Shown here piece after piece: positions 10,801-22,055 of a stretch of DNA of 44,660 nucleotides. Every line of letters begins with the position of its first letter. Position 1 is the stretch's first letter. Position numbers and translations under genes: made by a program. Source of the stretch: Dicyema japonicum (lineage: Eukaryota; Dicyemida; Rhombozoa; Dicyemidae); contig RDEW01000093.1 of NCBI GenBank assembly GCA_011109175.1, positions 1 to 44,660 of the forward strand, in the 5' to 3' direction. The notes under the pieces were generated by a model that was not told the origin of the DNA, searched no databases, and worked only from the letters and a program-made list of their open reading frames with translations.

Positions 10801-11450
10801 ATAAAATTTAAATATCTTAAAATTAGCTTTCTTAATTAGATCACAGTTGAGAAAAATGTCTAAAAAGCAAGGGATACAAAAGGATGCATCTTGTCTAAAG
10901 TTCCTTACGTTCAATGCTAAACGCCTATCTACAACCTGGTCGAAATAGATTCTTTGTGACGATCTGTAGAGATACGATGTATCTTTCTGGTGCCTATAAG
11001 AGACGAAAGTTACTTGTAGCCTTGATGATAACTATGGCGAATTTCGAATAATATGTTACCGAGCGACTCCAAATATTATAGACTTGGATTTGCCATCCAC
11101 TCAAAGTTGACAAGTGCAGCTCACCGTATATGGAGTGTGAATGACAGGATCTGTGTTATACAACCAAATAGATTATGTCATATGCTGAACTAAAGACAAT
11201 CACTATGGCGAATTTCGAATAATATGTTACCGAGCGACTCCAAATATTATAGACTTGGATTTGCCATCCACTCAAAGTTGACAAGTGCAGCTCACCGTAT
11301 ATGGAGTGTGAATGACAGGATCTGTGTTATACAACCAAATAGATTATGTCATATGCTGGACTAAAGACAATCACTTTCTTGTAAACGTATGTTCATATGA
11401 AAACTTGGCGACTGTCAGCTACCACAAGATGGTTATTGCGACTTAACCCT
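10801..11450. repeat. Non-coding, with tandem duplication 2 x 171 bp (11031-11372)
   Basis: 11031-11201 is repeated at 11202-11372 with about one mismatch (CTGAAC against CTGGAC). No gene is recognised around it. The stretch 10801-11030 after the single N at 10800 matches nothing. Confidence 0.85.
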
Positions 11451-11457
11451 GAAAATC

Positions 11458-13492
11458 ATGCCATCAAATACTAGAATACCAAAAATCACGAATTTGAAAA
11501 AATCAGAGGCGACTACGCGACTGAATGGCTTATTTACCAACCGGAGACTACTGAAAGATATCAACAATATATTCAGATTCATATGCAGGACGTATTGCGG
11601 ATACCTCGTAAGAAGACGCCTGAAACGCACAAAGGATACCATCAACGAAGCTGCTGAGGCATGTCTTGGCAAAAGGGAGAATAGTAAATTGCTCCTAAAG
11701 GCTATTCATCCATAAATTACTGAGCTTGCGAAAAGTTTAAAAGAAATAAACATAATAAAATTAAATGCCACTGACGCTAATACGAGAAAGCCCTTCAGAG
11801 CGAAAGGCGACGTGTCAGAAGAAAATTAAAAGGTCTGAACAAGAAGCTTTTCCTAGAAAAAATTGCTTCATGTATAGAAGAGGTGAAAAAGTAAAAGACA
11901 ACGCACAGGTGTACGTCGCTGCCCGTTTGCGGCCGCGAACAAACCGAAGTCGACTAACCATACAGACGAGAACAGTAAGATGATACTGAACACTGAAGAA
12001 CAAACTGAAGCCATCGCGGCTCACTTTGAGACACTTTTCAACTCAAATTCATAGACCACACCCATTTGACCTCAAGAGATACCAATCACTGCCGACAAAA
12101 TCAAAACGGCTTGCCGAAAACTCAAGAATAACAGTAGTCCTGGATCAGACAAAATAGATTTCGAATGACTAAAATACGGACCCCACTGCCTGTATGACAA
12201 AACTGCAGTACTACTAAATGGAATGTTTTCTACCAACTGCACTCTAACTTTGGGTCGGAACTACTAATCTCCACACAAAAAATCATCAAAACCAGTGGAC
12301 CGCTCGAAAATTCGCGACCCATAATACTATAATTTCATTACGCGAAATAATGGCAAACATTGTGCTTGAACGAAAAAAATGATCTGCTTACAAATATCTA
12401 TTAGATAGTCAAAGTGGTTTTCGAGAAAGAAGATCTACAACTGATGCGGTTGGAATCACAGATGGAAGTGTGCAACATAACAAATATACCGTAATGGCAC
12501 AAATATTATGAAAATTGACCTATTAAGAGCTTTTGAAACGGTTAACAGGAAATGGTTTCTTACTGTGAACGGAGAGAAAAAAGAACTCACAGAGATAAGA
12601 AAAATGAGTAACGTCCTAGAAAAGAAGTGACGGCAAGTAAAGAAACTCGGTTCACTTATGGGAGATAGCGAAGATTTTTTACGTTGGAAAATTCTAGCCA
12701 ATGCTACGATATATAAACTGAAGAATCTATAGCTCAATCAACGAAGTATCAACACGAAAATGAGAATCATATTATACGACTCATTCATAAAACCCGTACT
12801 TTTATATAACGCTGAACTTGGGCGACCTCATCAGCGGATATGGAAATACTAGATCGTTCCATAGAGGTCAGTTGAGAAAAATTACAAGAACTACTTGGCC
12901 TATGAGAATATCGAGAAATGCTTTATATAAGAGATGCAGCACTAGACATATCAGCTTAGAAGTACTGGAATCCCGATGAAAGCTCTTCGGACACGTGCTG
13001 AGGATGGAATTAACATCCCCATCGAACATATCTATGGAAACATACTATGTTAGTCAAGAAGACCACTATCGTGGAAGACCTAGAACAACAAAACCAATAG
13101 TTTTACAAAAATAATAATAAAGCCTTTTCACGAGAACCATAGTATTTATAGCTCCGCATAGGCAGGACACACACTTTATTTAAGTAAAGAACAGTTAATT
13201 TTAACTAATAGTAGAACCAAGGAATGATCTTTACTTCTTTTATTCTTTTTCTTGTGTGAATGTCCATCTAGACAATCAGTTCCGCAGTGAGTTTCAACTG
13301 ATGATGGCGTTTACAAAAAGACTGATCAATATCAAAAGTAATCTAAAAAATGCCGACGAACTGGACAATATAAAAGCTTTGGCTAGGAACAGGAGATCAT
13401 GGAAAAGGATGACATCTAACCTTGTTTCTTTTGCTGCACATGCAGGGGCTATAATTACTATGGCTCTCGTGAAGTGCTTAAATAATAAATAG
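11458..13492 (+). pseudogene. LINE-2 family non-LTR element, degenerate RT ORF
   Basis: Fragments in order on the plus strand: connector (EATTRLNGLFTNRRLLKDI; EAAEACLGKRENSK), RT start (ITADKIKTACRKLKNN, SPGSDKIDFE at about 12080-12165), RT block with DSQSGFRERRSTTDAV (about 12405-12450), the thumb-like part KKLGSLMGDSEDFLRW (about 12640-12690), FIKPVLLYNAEL (about 12785-12820), and the C-terminus DELDNIKALARNRRSWKRM (about 13355-13410) ending HAGAIITMALVKCLNNK. Many stops and frameshifts are present. A family B repeat sits at 13120-13225, between the last two blocks. The same family recurs at 19476-19990, 23640-23940, 40380-41640 and 41677-41905. I cannot name the clade with confidence. RTE/CR1-like is plausible. 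Confidence 0.75.
13120..13225 (+). repeat. Dispersed repeat family B, copy 2
   Basis: GCATAGGCAGGACACACACT, then TTTATTTAAGTAAAGAACAG and GAACCAAGG, matching 2505-2620 and 34110-34230. It appears to be inserted in, or to be part of, the LINE-2 end. Confidence 0.5.
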
Positions 13493-13494
13493 CT

Positions 13495-14520
13495 TGATTC
13501 ATATAGAAATTTTTGTGTCAACTTCTGCATGTATCCCTACTTTGAGTTTTTTTTGAGAATACACACTTGCACATCCTTTTATGACTGACATACCCTTTTG
13601 AACTTTATTTTCTAGACAATTTGCTCCACGTTCTTGTGGTTGTCTGTTTTCTTCTTCCATCCTATTCTATCCCATCCTATTCTATTCTACCTATCTATTT
13701 TATGAATTTTCTTGTTAATAATGCAATTTTGTGTCGTAATAACCAAGAATCATTATAATGACAAAAAATCTGGGCACGAAAGAAGAACATTAGGCATCTC
13801 CTTAGTAAGGTGATTCCAATGACGCCATCAATGGAACGAAGATAAATTTTTAATCAATTAGCCACATATTACCACATGACACCACGTGGATAAATAATTG
13901 GTAAAAAATAGTGACTTTTTTATTTTGCCATTTTAATTTTTTTGGGAAAACTATAAAAAAATTCAAAACGTCGCGCTCAGAACAATTACTTTATGTATCA
14001 AATCAACCCCAATTGATCATTTTCACTGGTAATCAAAATCCTTCCCATTGCAATTGGAACTGAGACTTCAAAACTCCTTCAAGAAATCTGAAAATTACAA
14101 ACATGTGATCTAAAGGAGAAAGTGGACATAAAATGAAGCTTGAATATAAACATGTGACATTAAGAACCCATCTAAAAAGACATATCGGATGATAATGTGC
14201 TAATAATTAAAATCGAATATATTCTCTGAATGTTTGGAATATTTGAATATCTTTGTTCACTGTATGATTTTTTGTAGAACACAAGCACATACAAGTGATA
14301 CCATATGGAAATACACCGCAACAAGGAAGCACGTTTTTCTGAAACGACCTATCTTAGTATTGCGTTTTTAAGTCTTAAGTTCTTTTTACATACAAGCGAT
14401 CCCGAGTTAATTACTTAATCCAAAAAAGCTTTTTCAAATATTTTTATTTCTAACTAAAACAGAAAGATCTGATTATTTTCGAAATTGCTTTATTTTATTC
14501 AAAGAAAATTATTTTCTAGA
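13495..14520 (+). repeat. Left arm of a long inverted repeat (LINE-2 3' flank)
   Basis: 13495-13815 matches the reverse complement of 20262-20600 at high identity: both carry ATAGAAATTTTTGTGTCAAC, TTTGAACTTTATTTTCTAGA and CCAAGAATCATTATAATGAC. After an extra segment of about 350 bp in this arm (13815-14170, which includes a family D unit), similarity resumes at 14175-14280 with GACATATCGG and CGAATATATTCTC, and again at 14440-14520. It directly follows the LINE-2 stop, so it is probably that element's 3' untranslated region. Confidence 0.75.
13785..13900 (+). repeat. Dispersed repeat family D, copy 3
   Basis: GGCATCTCCTTAGTAAGGTG, ATTCCAATGACGCCATCAAT, then ATCAATTAGCCACA and CCACATGACACCACGTGG. 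This is the best-preserved reference copy of the family. Confidence 0.5.
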
Positions 14521-15527
14521 AGAAATTGAAAATGACAATGATGCAGAATTCACTATTTCTATAAGAAGATATAAAGAAAATATTACATATTCTAATAATA
14601 GGCAATTGGGAATTGACAATCTTTTTAATAAAATTTAATTAGTTTTTGTTTCTGATGGAATATACCGGAATTATCTGAAATTTTCATTGTGGCTATGACG
14701 GTGTTCTTCTGGTTCAATCAATTTAAAAGCAAAAATTGTTGCTTCATTCTTTGAATTTTTCAACACACCTTCAACGTTTAGAATAATTATTAACAATTTT
14801 CTTTAATTCATATATTGATTTAAATTTTCAAATTTAGCCTAATCGAAAATTAGTAAAAAAAATGTAAATTCCACTTTCAGTGACCTTTTGAAAATAAATC
14901 GCTTTAAACTTATATAGATGATAGGATAGTAGCTTAATGGATCCATTTTTGTTTTTCCAGGTATTTCTAACATCACTAGAATGGAAATCATCCAGATATT
15001 AGAGACACGTCCAAGTTTTATGCTCACACTAAATACATTACGAAGAATCCTAAATATAATTTTCATGTCTTCTTAAACGTCGTCATTCTTGATTTTTACT
15101 TTATGGAGCTCTGTTTTTGCATTCTTTAAAACTATTTTCTCACTCTGGAAAAAAGTATATAGTTCACTCCATGACTGAGTGAACAAACATTTCTCTATAT
15201 TTTTAAGTGAAACTTGTTAGAGCATGTAAACCAACACACCGTGGGCATCTCTTCGTTTCTATATAGAACCTAGGGTACATAATCTTGGAATAACCTTATC
15301 GAAAATTAGTAACAAAAATGTAAATTTAAAAACTTTTTTTTAAATAAAAAAAATTTCATGAACTAAAAGTTATACCAAATATGACTATTTTTGTGGAGTT
15401 TATCACATTAAAAAATTGCAAATTTGTAAATTTCGGATTTATTTTTTTTAACAATATCAATTTATCAAAAGATTATTTTCCAAACGACGCTAGATACTTT
15501 CAAGCCACTAAATTTTTTAATAATTCT
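14521..15527. other. No gene recognised
   Basis: AT-rich. The short motif CGAAAATTAGTAA followed by AAAAATGTAAATT occurs at 14844 and again at 15300, hinting at another diverged repeat. No coding motif is seen. Confidence 0.4.
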
Positions 15528-15680
15528 GGATATACACAAAAAAGATTTTATCCAATTCCCATGGTCAGAGTGAGACGCGCATGTCCATTCATATTCGCCA
15601 TTTATGGAAACTCTTCATTAGAGTGGGGAAGAAAAAATCTTCTTTAAGCACTGACTGTCTTTTGAGTTAGATTGATTACA
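15528..15680 (+). repeat. Dispersed repeat family A, copy 3
   Basis: TTCTGGATATACAC, TTTATCCAATTCCCATGGTC, GAGTGAGACGC, TTCGCCATTTATGG, then TTAGAGTGGGGAAG. One frame reads FYPIPMVRVRRACP and NSSLEWGRK, comparable to VYPVPMVEMRRTLS in the inverted copy at 32876-33240. Confidence 0.6.
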
Positions 15681-15699
15681 TGACGTTTCTTAAAATTGA

Positions 15700-16140
15700 T
15701 GAATGCAAAGAACAGAAGGGAATCCTTTGACCAAGTAGATAACATGAGCCAACTAAATGAAAATAGACAATTTTGATAATCTTTAAATATCCTGAATGTA
15801 CACACACTGTTTATAGTTTTTCCATTGGGGATTCTAATCCGAAATAATAACGTAGGAGACCAGATCCAAAAGAGCTTGTATAGGATTGAAGGAGAAGCAT
15901 AAACCCAGCTGAGAGCCTGGATCGAATTTTTCGGGATCACTTAGTTTGTCTTTTCGTTTTAGCGGTGGTCGTGAAATAAAGATTTTATTTGGTTTGAACG
16001 TTAATCTTAATGTTTTAATTTTCATTAACATCGAGTTAGTGTTTCCTGCATAAAAAACATTAAGAAAATAAAAAATTCTCGTTTATTTTGAATCACTAAT
16101 TTCGCATAAAACTATTATGCTTGAAAAACATTTAACACTT
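15700..16140. other. No gene recognised
   Basis: No coding or repeat match that I can support. Confidence 0.35.
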
Positions 16141-16149
16141 ATCAGCTTC

Positions 16150-17103
16150 CCCTGCCTTTTTTGTTCTCTCAGCGGGTCTTGGACGATGCTATATGCTGGA
16201 ATTCTTTCAAAGATTTGCAAGTGTCATCTATCTAACATCGCTGTGCCCGTTTGTTGTCGGAAGCGTCTTCCGAGAGCGGTGATTGGCTCAAAGTCATTCC
16301 CAAAGGAGTTCTGGGTACCTTCCTGGATGATGAATGCGTTCGTATTGGAACTCATTGCAACTGGGATTTAAAGTCTGTGTCCTATATCCGTGCCGATGCG
16401 GAGACCAGATTGACTGTTTTGGTTTACACCCTCTCTTCTGCAAGAACAGTGCAGGCAGATTTCCCAGACACATGGCCTTGAACGAATTCGTTAGGCGAGC
16501 TTTGGACGCAGCCGGACACCCCTCCATGCTCGAACCAGTCGTTCTTTGCAACCGGGAAGGCAAACGACCATATGGAATGACAATAATTCCTTTTGAAGCC
16601 GGAANNNNNNNNNNNNNNNNNNNNNNNNNNNNNNNNNNNNNNNNNNNNNNNNNNNNNNNNNNNNNNNACCAGATCGACTGTTTTGGCTTACACCCTCTCT
16701 CCTGCAAGAACAGTGCAGGCAGATTTCCCAGACACATGGCCTTGAACGAATTCGTTAGGCGAGCTTTGGACGCAGCCGGACACCCCTCCATGCTCGAACC
16801 AGTCGTTCTTTGCAACCGGGAAGGCAAACGACCATATGGAATGACAATAATTCCTTTTGAAGCTGGAAAACCTCTTTTCTGTCGCACCGACACGTTTGTC
16901 TCAACCTGGAGCCTGTTCTGCCATTGAGAAGGCCGAGAAGATAAAACGGAAAATGTACCCAAGGGTTTTTTTGTTCTATTCGCCGTTGAGACGTCTTGTT
17001 CCCTTGCGCTTGCGACGCTGGAATTCTTAGTCGTCTAGGGAATCGGATCGCTACACGAACAGGAGACCCTCGTGAGCGGTGCTGGCTATTTGAGCGAATA
17101 TGA
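16150..17103 (+). pseudogene. RLE-type LINE C-terminal region, broken and internally duplicated
   Basis: It starts with RCARLLSEASSESGDWLKV and FLDDECVRIG (about 16230-16340). A frameshift leads to LYPCRCGDQIDCFGLHPL, the zinc-like motif, then AGRFPRHMALNEFVRRAL and the nuclease core EGKRPYGMTIIPFEAG, and finally, beyond 17000, LGNRIATRTGDPRERC and WLFERI ending at TGA near 17093. The usual KRPDG is KRPYG in both internal copies, so a predicted catalytic aspartate is lost. A 201-bp part is present twice around an N run (16404-16604 and 16668-16868). Confidence 0.75.
16404..16868. repeat. Direct repeat 2 x 201 bp around a 63-N gap
   Basis: 16404-16604 and 16668-16868 are nearly identical, with a few transitions. 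The intervening 16605-16667 is all N. This looks like two overlapping contig ends, or two alleles, placed side by side. Confidence 0.85.
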
Positions 17104-17860
17104 TAAAATCCAATCGAAAATTACTGATATATAAAACGAGAAGCCCAAGACTATTTCAGAACCTGCTAAAAGTAAATGGGGAGATGTGCAAGAGTTTCAG
17201 TGAGGTATGTTATCGCCAACCACTTTTTAAATCAAATTTTCAAAAATAGTCGATGTAGTATGATATCTTTGAATTTTGTTCAGTTAATTCGTTGTGTTCC
17301 TACATTCTTTTAAGGTAGTAATGCTTTGTTCTTTACATCATCAAATATAACTATATGGTTTGAAGCCGGAACTCTAATATAGATTATACATTAATCTAAC
17401 TCTTCCTTTAAATAAAAGAAAATCAGGTTAATTAGTTATCCCCATCGACTTAGTCGACAAGGTGGTTCGCCTCATGGTAGCTTTATTGATCAACTTGAAG
17501 AGCCCATTGGGTTTTGCAGACGTCATCTGAACGTTGCCATACATTCCAGTCTCTTGAGGAAGGATAAATATTTCCTACTTAATATATTTCTTTAATCTAG
17601 TAATTTTTGTATGTTAAATCAAATAGAATTAGGCATTTGTTGTAATAGAGATACAGCATCACCTCAACCTTCCGATTACTTGTCTAATTGGTCAAGAAAC
17701 TTGTTATTATTATTACCCCCAGGATTATTGTGTCAAAAAGAAAAGTTGTCCTAATTAATTGAATTTTGAATTATTAGACAATTTTGTTAAGAGAGCTCCA
17801 GAGATTGGCCGACTTATACACTTATCATATCGGACAGACTCAGCCTTAGTTTAAGGAAAC
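17104..17860. other. No gene recognised
   Basis: Non-coding sequence between two RLE-LINE fragments. No reverse-transcriptase start was found before 17870. Confidence 0.4.
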
Positions 17861-17869
17861 GATATCGTT

Positions 17870-19410
17870 TATTTACCCACAGGCGTTCAGCAGAGAGACC
17901 CTCTAGGGCCTTTGCTTTTTGCACTGACAATTGACACAGTGGCACGAAACATAAACTGTGAACTCAACCTGTGGTACTTGGACGACGCCACAATAGCTGG
18001 CCCATGGGAGAACGTATATCAGGATATTTCTTCAACCATTCCAGCTCTAAACGAATTGGGTTTAAGTGTCAACGTTATGAAATCGGAACTGATCAATATT
18101 TCCTGCTCATCTCCAAACTTTTCTACTGCCTGCCAAGAATTCAGATCCCTACTTCCAGGTTTCAGCATATCCTCCTTGGACAAGGTACACTTCCTTGGCT
18201 GCCCTCTCGGAAACGACGAGTTGGAAAAATGCCTTACCAGTAAGAATAATGAAGTTGAAGCCTTTACAAAGAGAGTATCATCTTTGGATCCACATGTGTC
18301 TTTCTTCTTGCTCAGGAAATGTATTTCCGTGTCGAAGATGATGTACATTTTGAGATGTTCACCATGTTTTGAACACCGGAATGCACTATTGTCGACTGAT
18401 GGGACTCTGAAACGATCGGCGGAGTCAATACCGAATCTCAAATTCGATGATCTAAGCTGGACTATGTTCAAACAACCTACGAGTAATGGGGGAATTGGAT
18501 TGAGATCCCCCCTTGAAGCCTGACTACTTTTCATCTTTTGTGAGTTGCTGTCGTTTTGCCCAATCAGTCCTACGTAACGCAACCGGACATACCTTGGTAA
18601 GTTGTGGGGTGAGTTGGACTTGGAATTCCTGTCAAACTTCGCTTGCCAGAAGTGTTGGGACTCAATCGCATGCATGAGCACTCTGGAGGCCGCAAAGAAA
18701 AGCGCCAACCAACACCGACTAGCAAGCATTAGTCGACCGCACATCGCGGAAATGGAGTCTGGCTTGAGGCCTTACCTTGCCCGCATCTGGGGACCCTCCA
18801 TGACGAAAACAGCCTGAGGATCGGAATGGCACTGCGTCTAGAATTGGACATATGCCAGAGACACAAATGCCGTTGCGGCGGGGACGTTGATACAGAAGGC
18901 TTACATTCACTCTCTTGCTGACGGAGTGCTGGTCGAGCCCCGCGCCACGCAGCCCTCAATGACATCATTTTTCGAGCCCTCAAGGCTGCGAGATTTCCGG
19001 CTCAATTGTAACTATTGGGCTTAGACAGAGGCGACGGGAAGAGGCCGGATGGAATGACGTTATTCCCATACTCCCACGGAAAATCACTCGTCTGGGACGC
19101 AACGTGTGTGGACACCTTCTCAGGAGCCAGATTGCTGACGGCGACGCACTCTCCTGGAAACGCAGCCGACCAGGCGGAGGTCAAGAAGATCCATAAGTAC
19201 GAATCCCTCGGAGACCATTACCATTTCGCTTCCATTGCTGTGGAGACAACTGGAACTGTAAGCGCGAAAACTGACGCCTTTCTCCACAGCATTGGAAGGA
19301 AACTCGACTCAAAATGTTGCGAGCCACGGGAAGGACTCTGGTCGAGGCAGAGGTACAAAATGGCGATTATCAGAAGTAACACCTTCGCCATTATTATTAT
19401 AAGCACTTAT
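17870..19410 (+). pseudogene. RLE-type LINE: reverse transcriptase to endonuclease, most complete copy
   Basis: The RT part starts at PTGVQQRDPLGPLLFALT (17876-17930) and contains LWYLDDATIAGP, a YLDD box in place of the usual YADD (about 17970-18005). It goes on through LGLSVNVMKSELI, VHFLGCPLGND and GGIGLRSPLEA. A one-base shift at 18521 leads to DYFSSFVSCCRFAQSV. Then come LEALPCPHLGTLHDENSLRI, KCRCGGDVDTEGLHSLSC (zinc-like), SAGRAPRHAALND, GLDRGDGKRPDGMTLFPY, LVWDATCVDTFSG and a degenerate end. The endonuclease frame has TGA at 18919-18921 and TAA at 19006-19008. The element has the R2-type layout of RT followed by a PD-(D/E)XK nuclease, but the sequence is clearly different from the 3557-4390 family. 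Confidence 0.85.
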
Positions 19411-19475
19411 CGCTATGTCATAGAACTTGACAAAGCATGTGCAACACGAGTTAGCAAATCACTGGTTAGTTTCAT

Positions 19476-19990
19476 TTACTTCCTCCTATTCAAAGCCGCA
19501 GTGCGCAACCAGTCAAGATCCTTTCCACTTCGAAGATTCCGTCCAATTGCTTTGAGGTCCTCTTCGAAAATGACTGCCAGTGTCGTCCTTAAGCGACCAT
19601 GGAAATGGGAGGCCTCCAACATGAAGTAATCCTCCATGGCTCCGTTCGAGGGGGCATCTAGGTCCACTTGCAGAATATGGCCGAAAAGCCTTCATCGTAT
19701 ATCCAGAATCTCATTAGAAATTTCTGAAATCTTCGTCTTCTTATAAAGAAAATTAGATGACATCCTCGTATCACTTCTTTCGAACATTATATGCCGTAGT
19801 TGGTTTCTATGAAACGCATTAAGCCTCTTCAGTTCATTTCTTGAGCAGGCCCAGGTACCAGCGTTATACAGCAGTATGGGTTCCATTAGCGCGTTGTATA
19901 TTCGAGTTTTTGTCATAATGTCAAAGCCCTTTTTGTGGAGCCAGGTGTTCTTTAATCTGGAGAAGGCTGTTTGTGCTAAAGTTTTCCTTC
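19476..19990 (-). pseudogene. LINE-2 family, RT C-terminal part
   Basis: The minus strand reads MTKTRIYNALMEPILLYNAG, TWACSRNELKRLNAFHRNQL, ILDIRRRLFGHILQ (with a frameshift) and then NGAMEDYFMLEASHFHGRLR, FEEDLKAIGRNLRSGKDLDW. This corresponds to the region at 41100-41540 and ends at a similar place. It is immediately followed, on the same strand, by the inverted arm at 20010-20600 lying upstream. Confidence 0.75.
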
Positions 19991-20009
19991 AATAAAATTC
20001 TTATTTTTT

Positions 20010-20600
20010 TTTAATTTTGGAATTTGGATTGAATAACATATAAGGCCATGTGATTTTGATAATATGAAGTAATTTCGAAAATAATCAGATTTTTTTGTAT
20101 AATAAAAATATATGAACAACTGAGAAATAAAAATATATAAACAAGCTTTTTTAGATTAAATGAAGAAAAATATTCAAATATTCCAAACATTCCGAGAATA
20201 TATTCGATTCTAATTATTGGCACATTATCCTCCGATATGTCTTTTAAAGGATCATTGGATTCACCTCACTAAGGAGACGCCTAATGTTCTTTTTTCGTGC
20301 CCAGATATTTTGTCATTATAATGATTCTTGGTTAGTACCACACAAAAATTCATTATTAACAAAGAAATAAAAAAATAGATAGAAAAGGATAAGGTAGAGA
20401 GAATAAAATATAATAGGATGGGATAGAGTAGAATAGAAGAAGAAAACAGACAACCACAAAAGTGGCTAAATCAATCTAGAAAATAAAGTTCAAAAGGGTA
20501 CATCAGTCATAAAGAGATGTGTAAGTGTGTATTCTAAAAAAATTAAAGTAGGGTTACATCCAGAAGTTGACACAAAAATTTCTATATTAATTAAGCTAAT
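20010..20600 (-). repeat. Right arm of the long inverted repeat
   Basis: The reverse complement of this stretch matches 13495-13815 and 14175-14520 (see that entry). It lacks the 350-bp segment present in the left arm. The arms are separated by about 5.5 kb. Confidence 0.75.
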
Positions 20601-21053
20601 TTTAAGATATTTAAATTTTATGATCTTTATCTATTATTTATATACAACAATCAATTTATATTATTTAATATTCCATTAATTATCTAGATTTTAAAGCAAT
20701 ATAAAGTCTGGATTAAATTTATGTAGTTGTCTAATTCTCTCTTTATATAAGAACCTAATATATAATCATGACATATTTTTTTGGGTTTTGAGATTTCTGC
20801 CAAGTTTCTTACTTTATCTCGCTCGGGTAAAGTCCCCGTCATTGTTAGAAAGTTTTGCTTAGGACTTTATGGGTGTTCGTGCTTCTCGATTATGGCTTGT
20901 TTGCAATGCCTAGTATAGCTGTAACGCTTCAAAGTTTGAACTAGTTAAAGTTATATCCGTCTTTTGGTACCTAATGGTGCTTATTGAACGCAGGTTTTTT
21001 TATTTTATCTTTTTCAAGTAATAGTGCACAAATAGTTGCTTTTTAAACTTCAT
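20601..21053. other. No gene recognised
   Basis: AT-rich non-coding sequence. Confidence 0.35.
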
Positions 21054-21760
21054 TTTGTGGACATATCAACCGAAAAATTTAAGGAATTGGAAAATGGTTT
21101 ATTGCTAAATTTGGAAATAAAAAATCAATATATGAATTAAAGTAACTTGTTATTAAATTTTCTAAACTTTGAAGGTGTGAAACATAGAAATAAAATCAGC
21201 AAGAATTTTCCCACTCGTTTTTACATGTTAAATTATTTACGCTACTCTCTTTTCTGTCTTTAATAAATGTTTTAATTGCAATTGTTAACCCAGATAGTGT
21301 TAACCAACCAGTTCTACTGAAGAAGGAAAATCCCTGTTCAATATTTAATTATAAGATGTTTGAATTGACTAAAAAAACTTGGATGCTTTATAAATTAAAA
21401 AGAAAGNTTTGTGGACATATCAACCGAAAAATTTAAGGAATTGGAAAATGTTTTAGTGCTAAATTAGGAACGAAAAAATCAATATATGAATTGAAGTAAG
21501 TTGTTACTAAAATTTCTAAACTTTGAAGGTGTGAAACATAGAAATAAAAACAGCGAGAATTCTCCCACTCGTTTTTACTTGATAAATTATTAACGCTACT
21601 CTCTTTTTTGTCTTTAATAAATGTTTTAATTGCAATTGTTAACCCAGATAGTGTTAACCAACCAGTTCCACTGAAGAAGGAATACCCCTGTTCAATATTT
21701 AATTATAAGATTTTTGAATTGACTAAAAAAACTTGGATGCTTTATAAATTAAAAAGAAAG
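21054..21760. repeat. Direct repeat 2 x 353 bp around a single N (21407)
   Basis: 21054-21406 and 21408-21760 align along their whole length with several percent mismatch. The first copy stops at the N exactly where the second continues into unique sequence (CAACTATTCTCTGC). This is consistent with two diverged copies or alleles joined by the assembler. Confidence 0.9.
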
Positions 21761-21985
21761 CAACTATTCTCTGCTTTTAAATTTGTTGAACAAGAAAACA
21801 TCGTTATAGCCAGAATGAAAAAATTCAGGTGATCCCGGTCTCCCTCAACAGTCTTTGCATGCTCGGATTTGAATGTGACGTCCAAGGGGAACTCCTCAGG
21901 AGGGTTGTCGACTAATAGTCCTTTTTGGATATAATTTTAGATTATATCTGGCGCTACCAGAGATGATGAACCAATTGACGCACAT
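21608..21985 (+). repeat. Transposon-associated repeat with an unidentified 74-residue frame
   Basis: The frame at 21608-21832 includes FNYKIFELTKKTWMLYKLKR and LFSAFKFVEQENIVIARMKK. The stretch 21700-21985, coding plus downstream (GGGTTGTCGACTAATAG, GATGATGAACCA), recurs at 42419-42700. I do not recognise the protein. Its position just upstream of a DDE transposase suggests it belongs to that transposon or to a frequent neighbour. Confidence 0.5.
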
Positions 21986-22055
21986 TAACAATTTGAGCTT
22001 TCTGGATCCAAAAGAGAAGAGAAGGAACAGAAGAATCAAACAAATAATTTTCCCN

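Noticed and set aside
11031-11372. Two-copy repeat as a satellite or CRISPR-like array
   Set aside because: Only two adjacent copies without spacers. Better explained as one of the duplication set.
13620-13690. Short tandem CCTATTCTAT-like units
   Set aside because: An imprecise low-complexity run shared with the inverted arm, not an independent array. No CRISPR-like regular spacing.
16294-16962. A minus-strand frame spanning the N gap
   Set aside because: Antisense of the RLE-LINE copy and mostly gap. No domain is seen.
18019-18744. A 241-codon minus-strand frame
   Set aside because: Shadow of the plus-strand RT with the YLDD box. No motif of its own.
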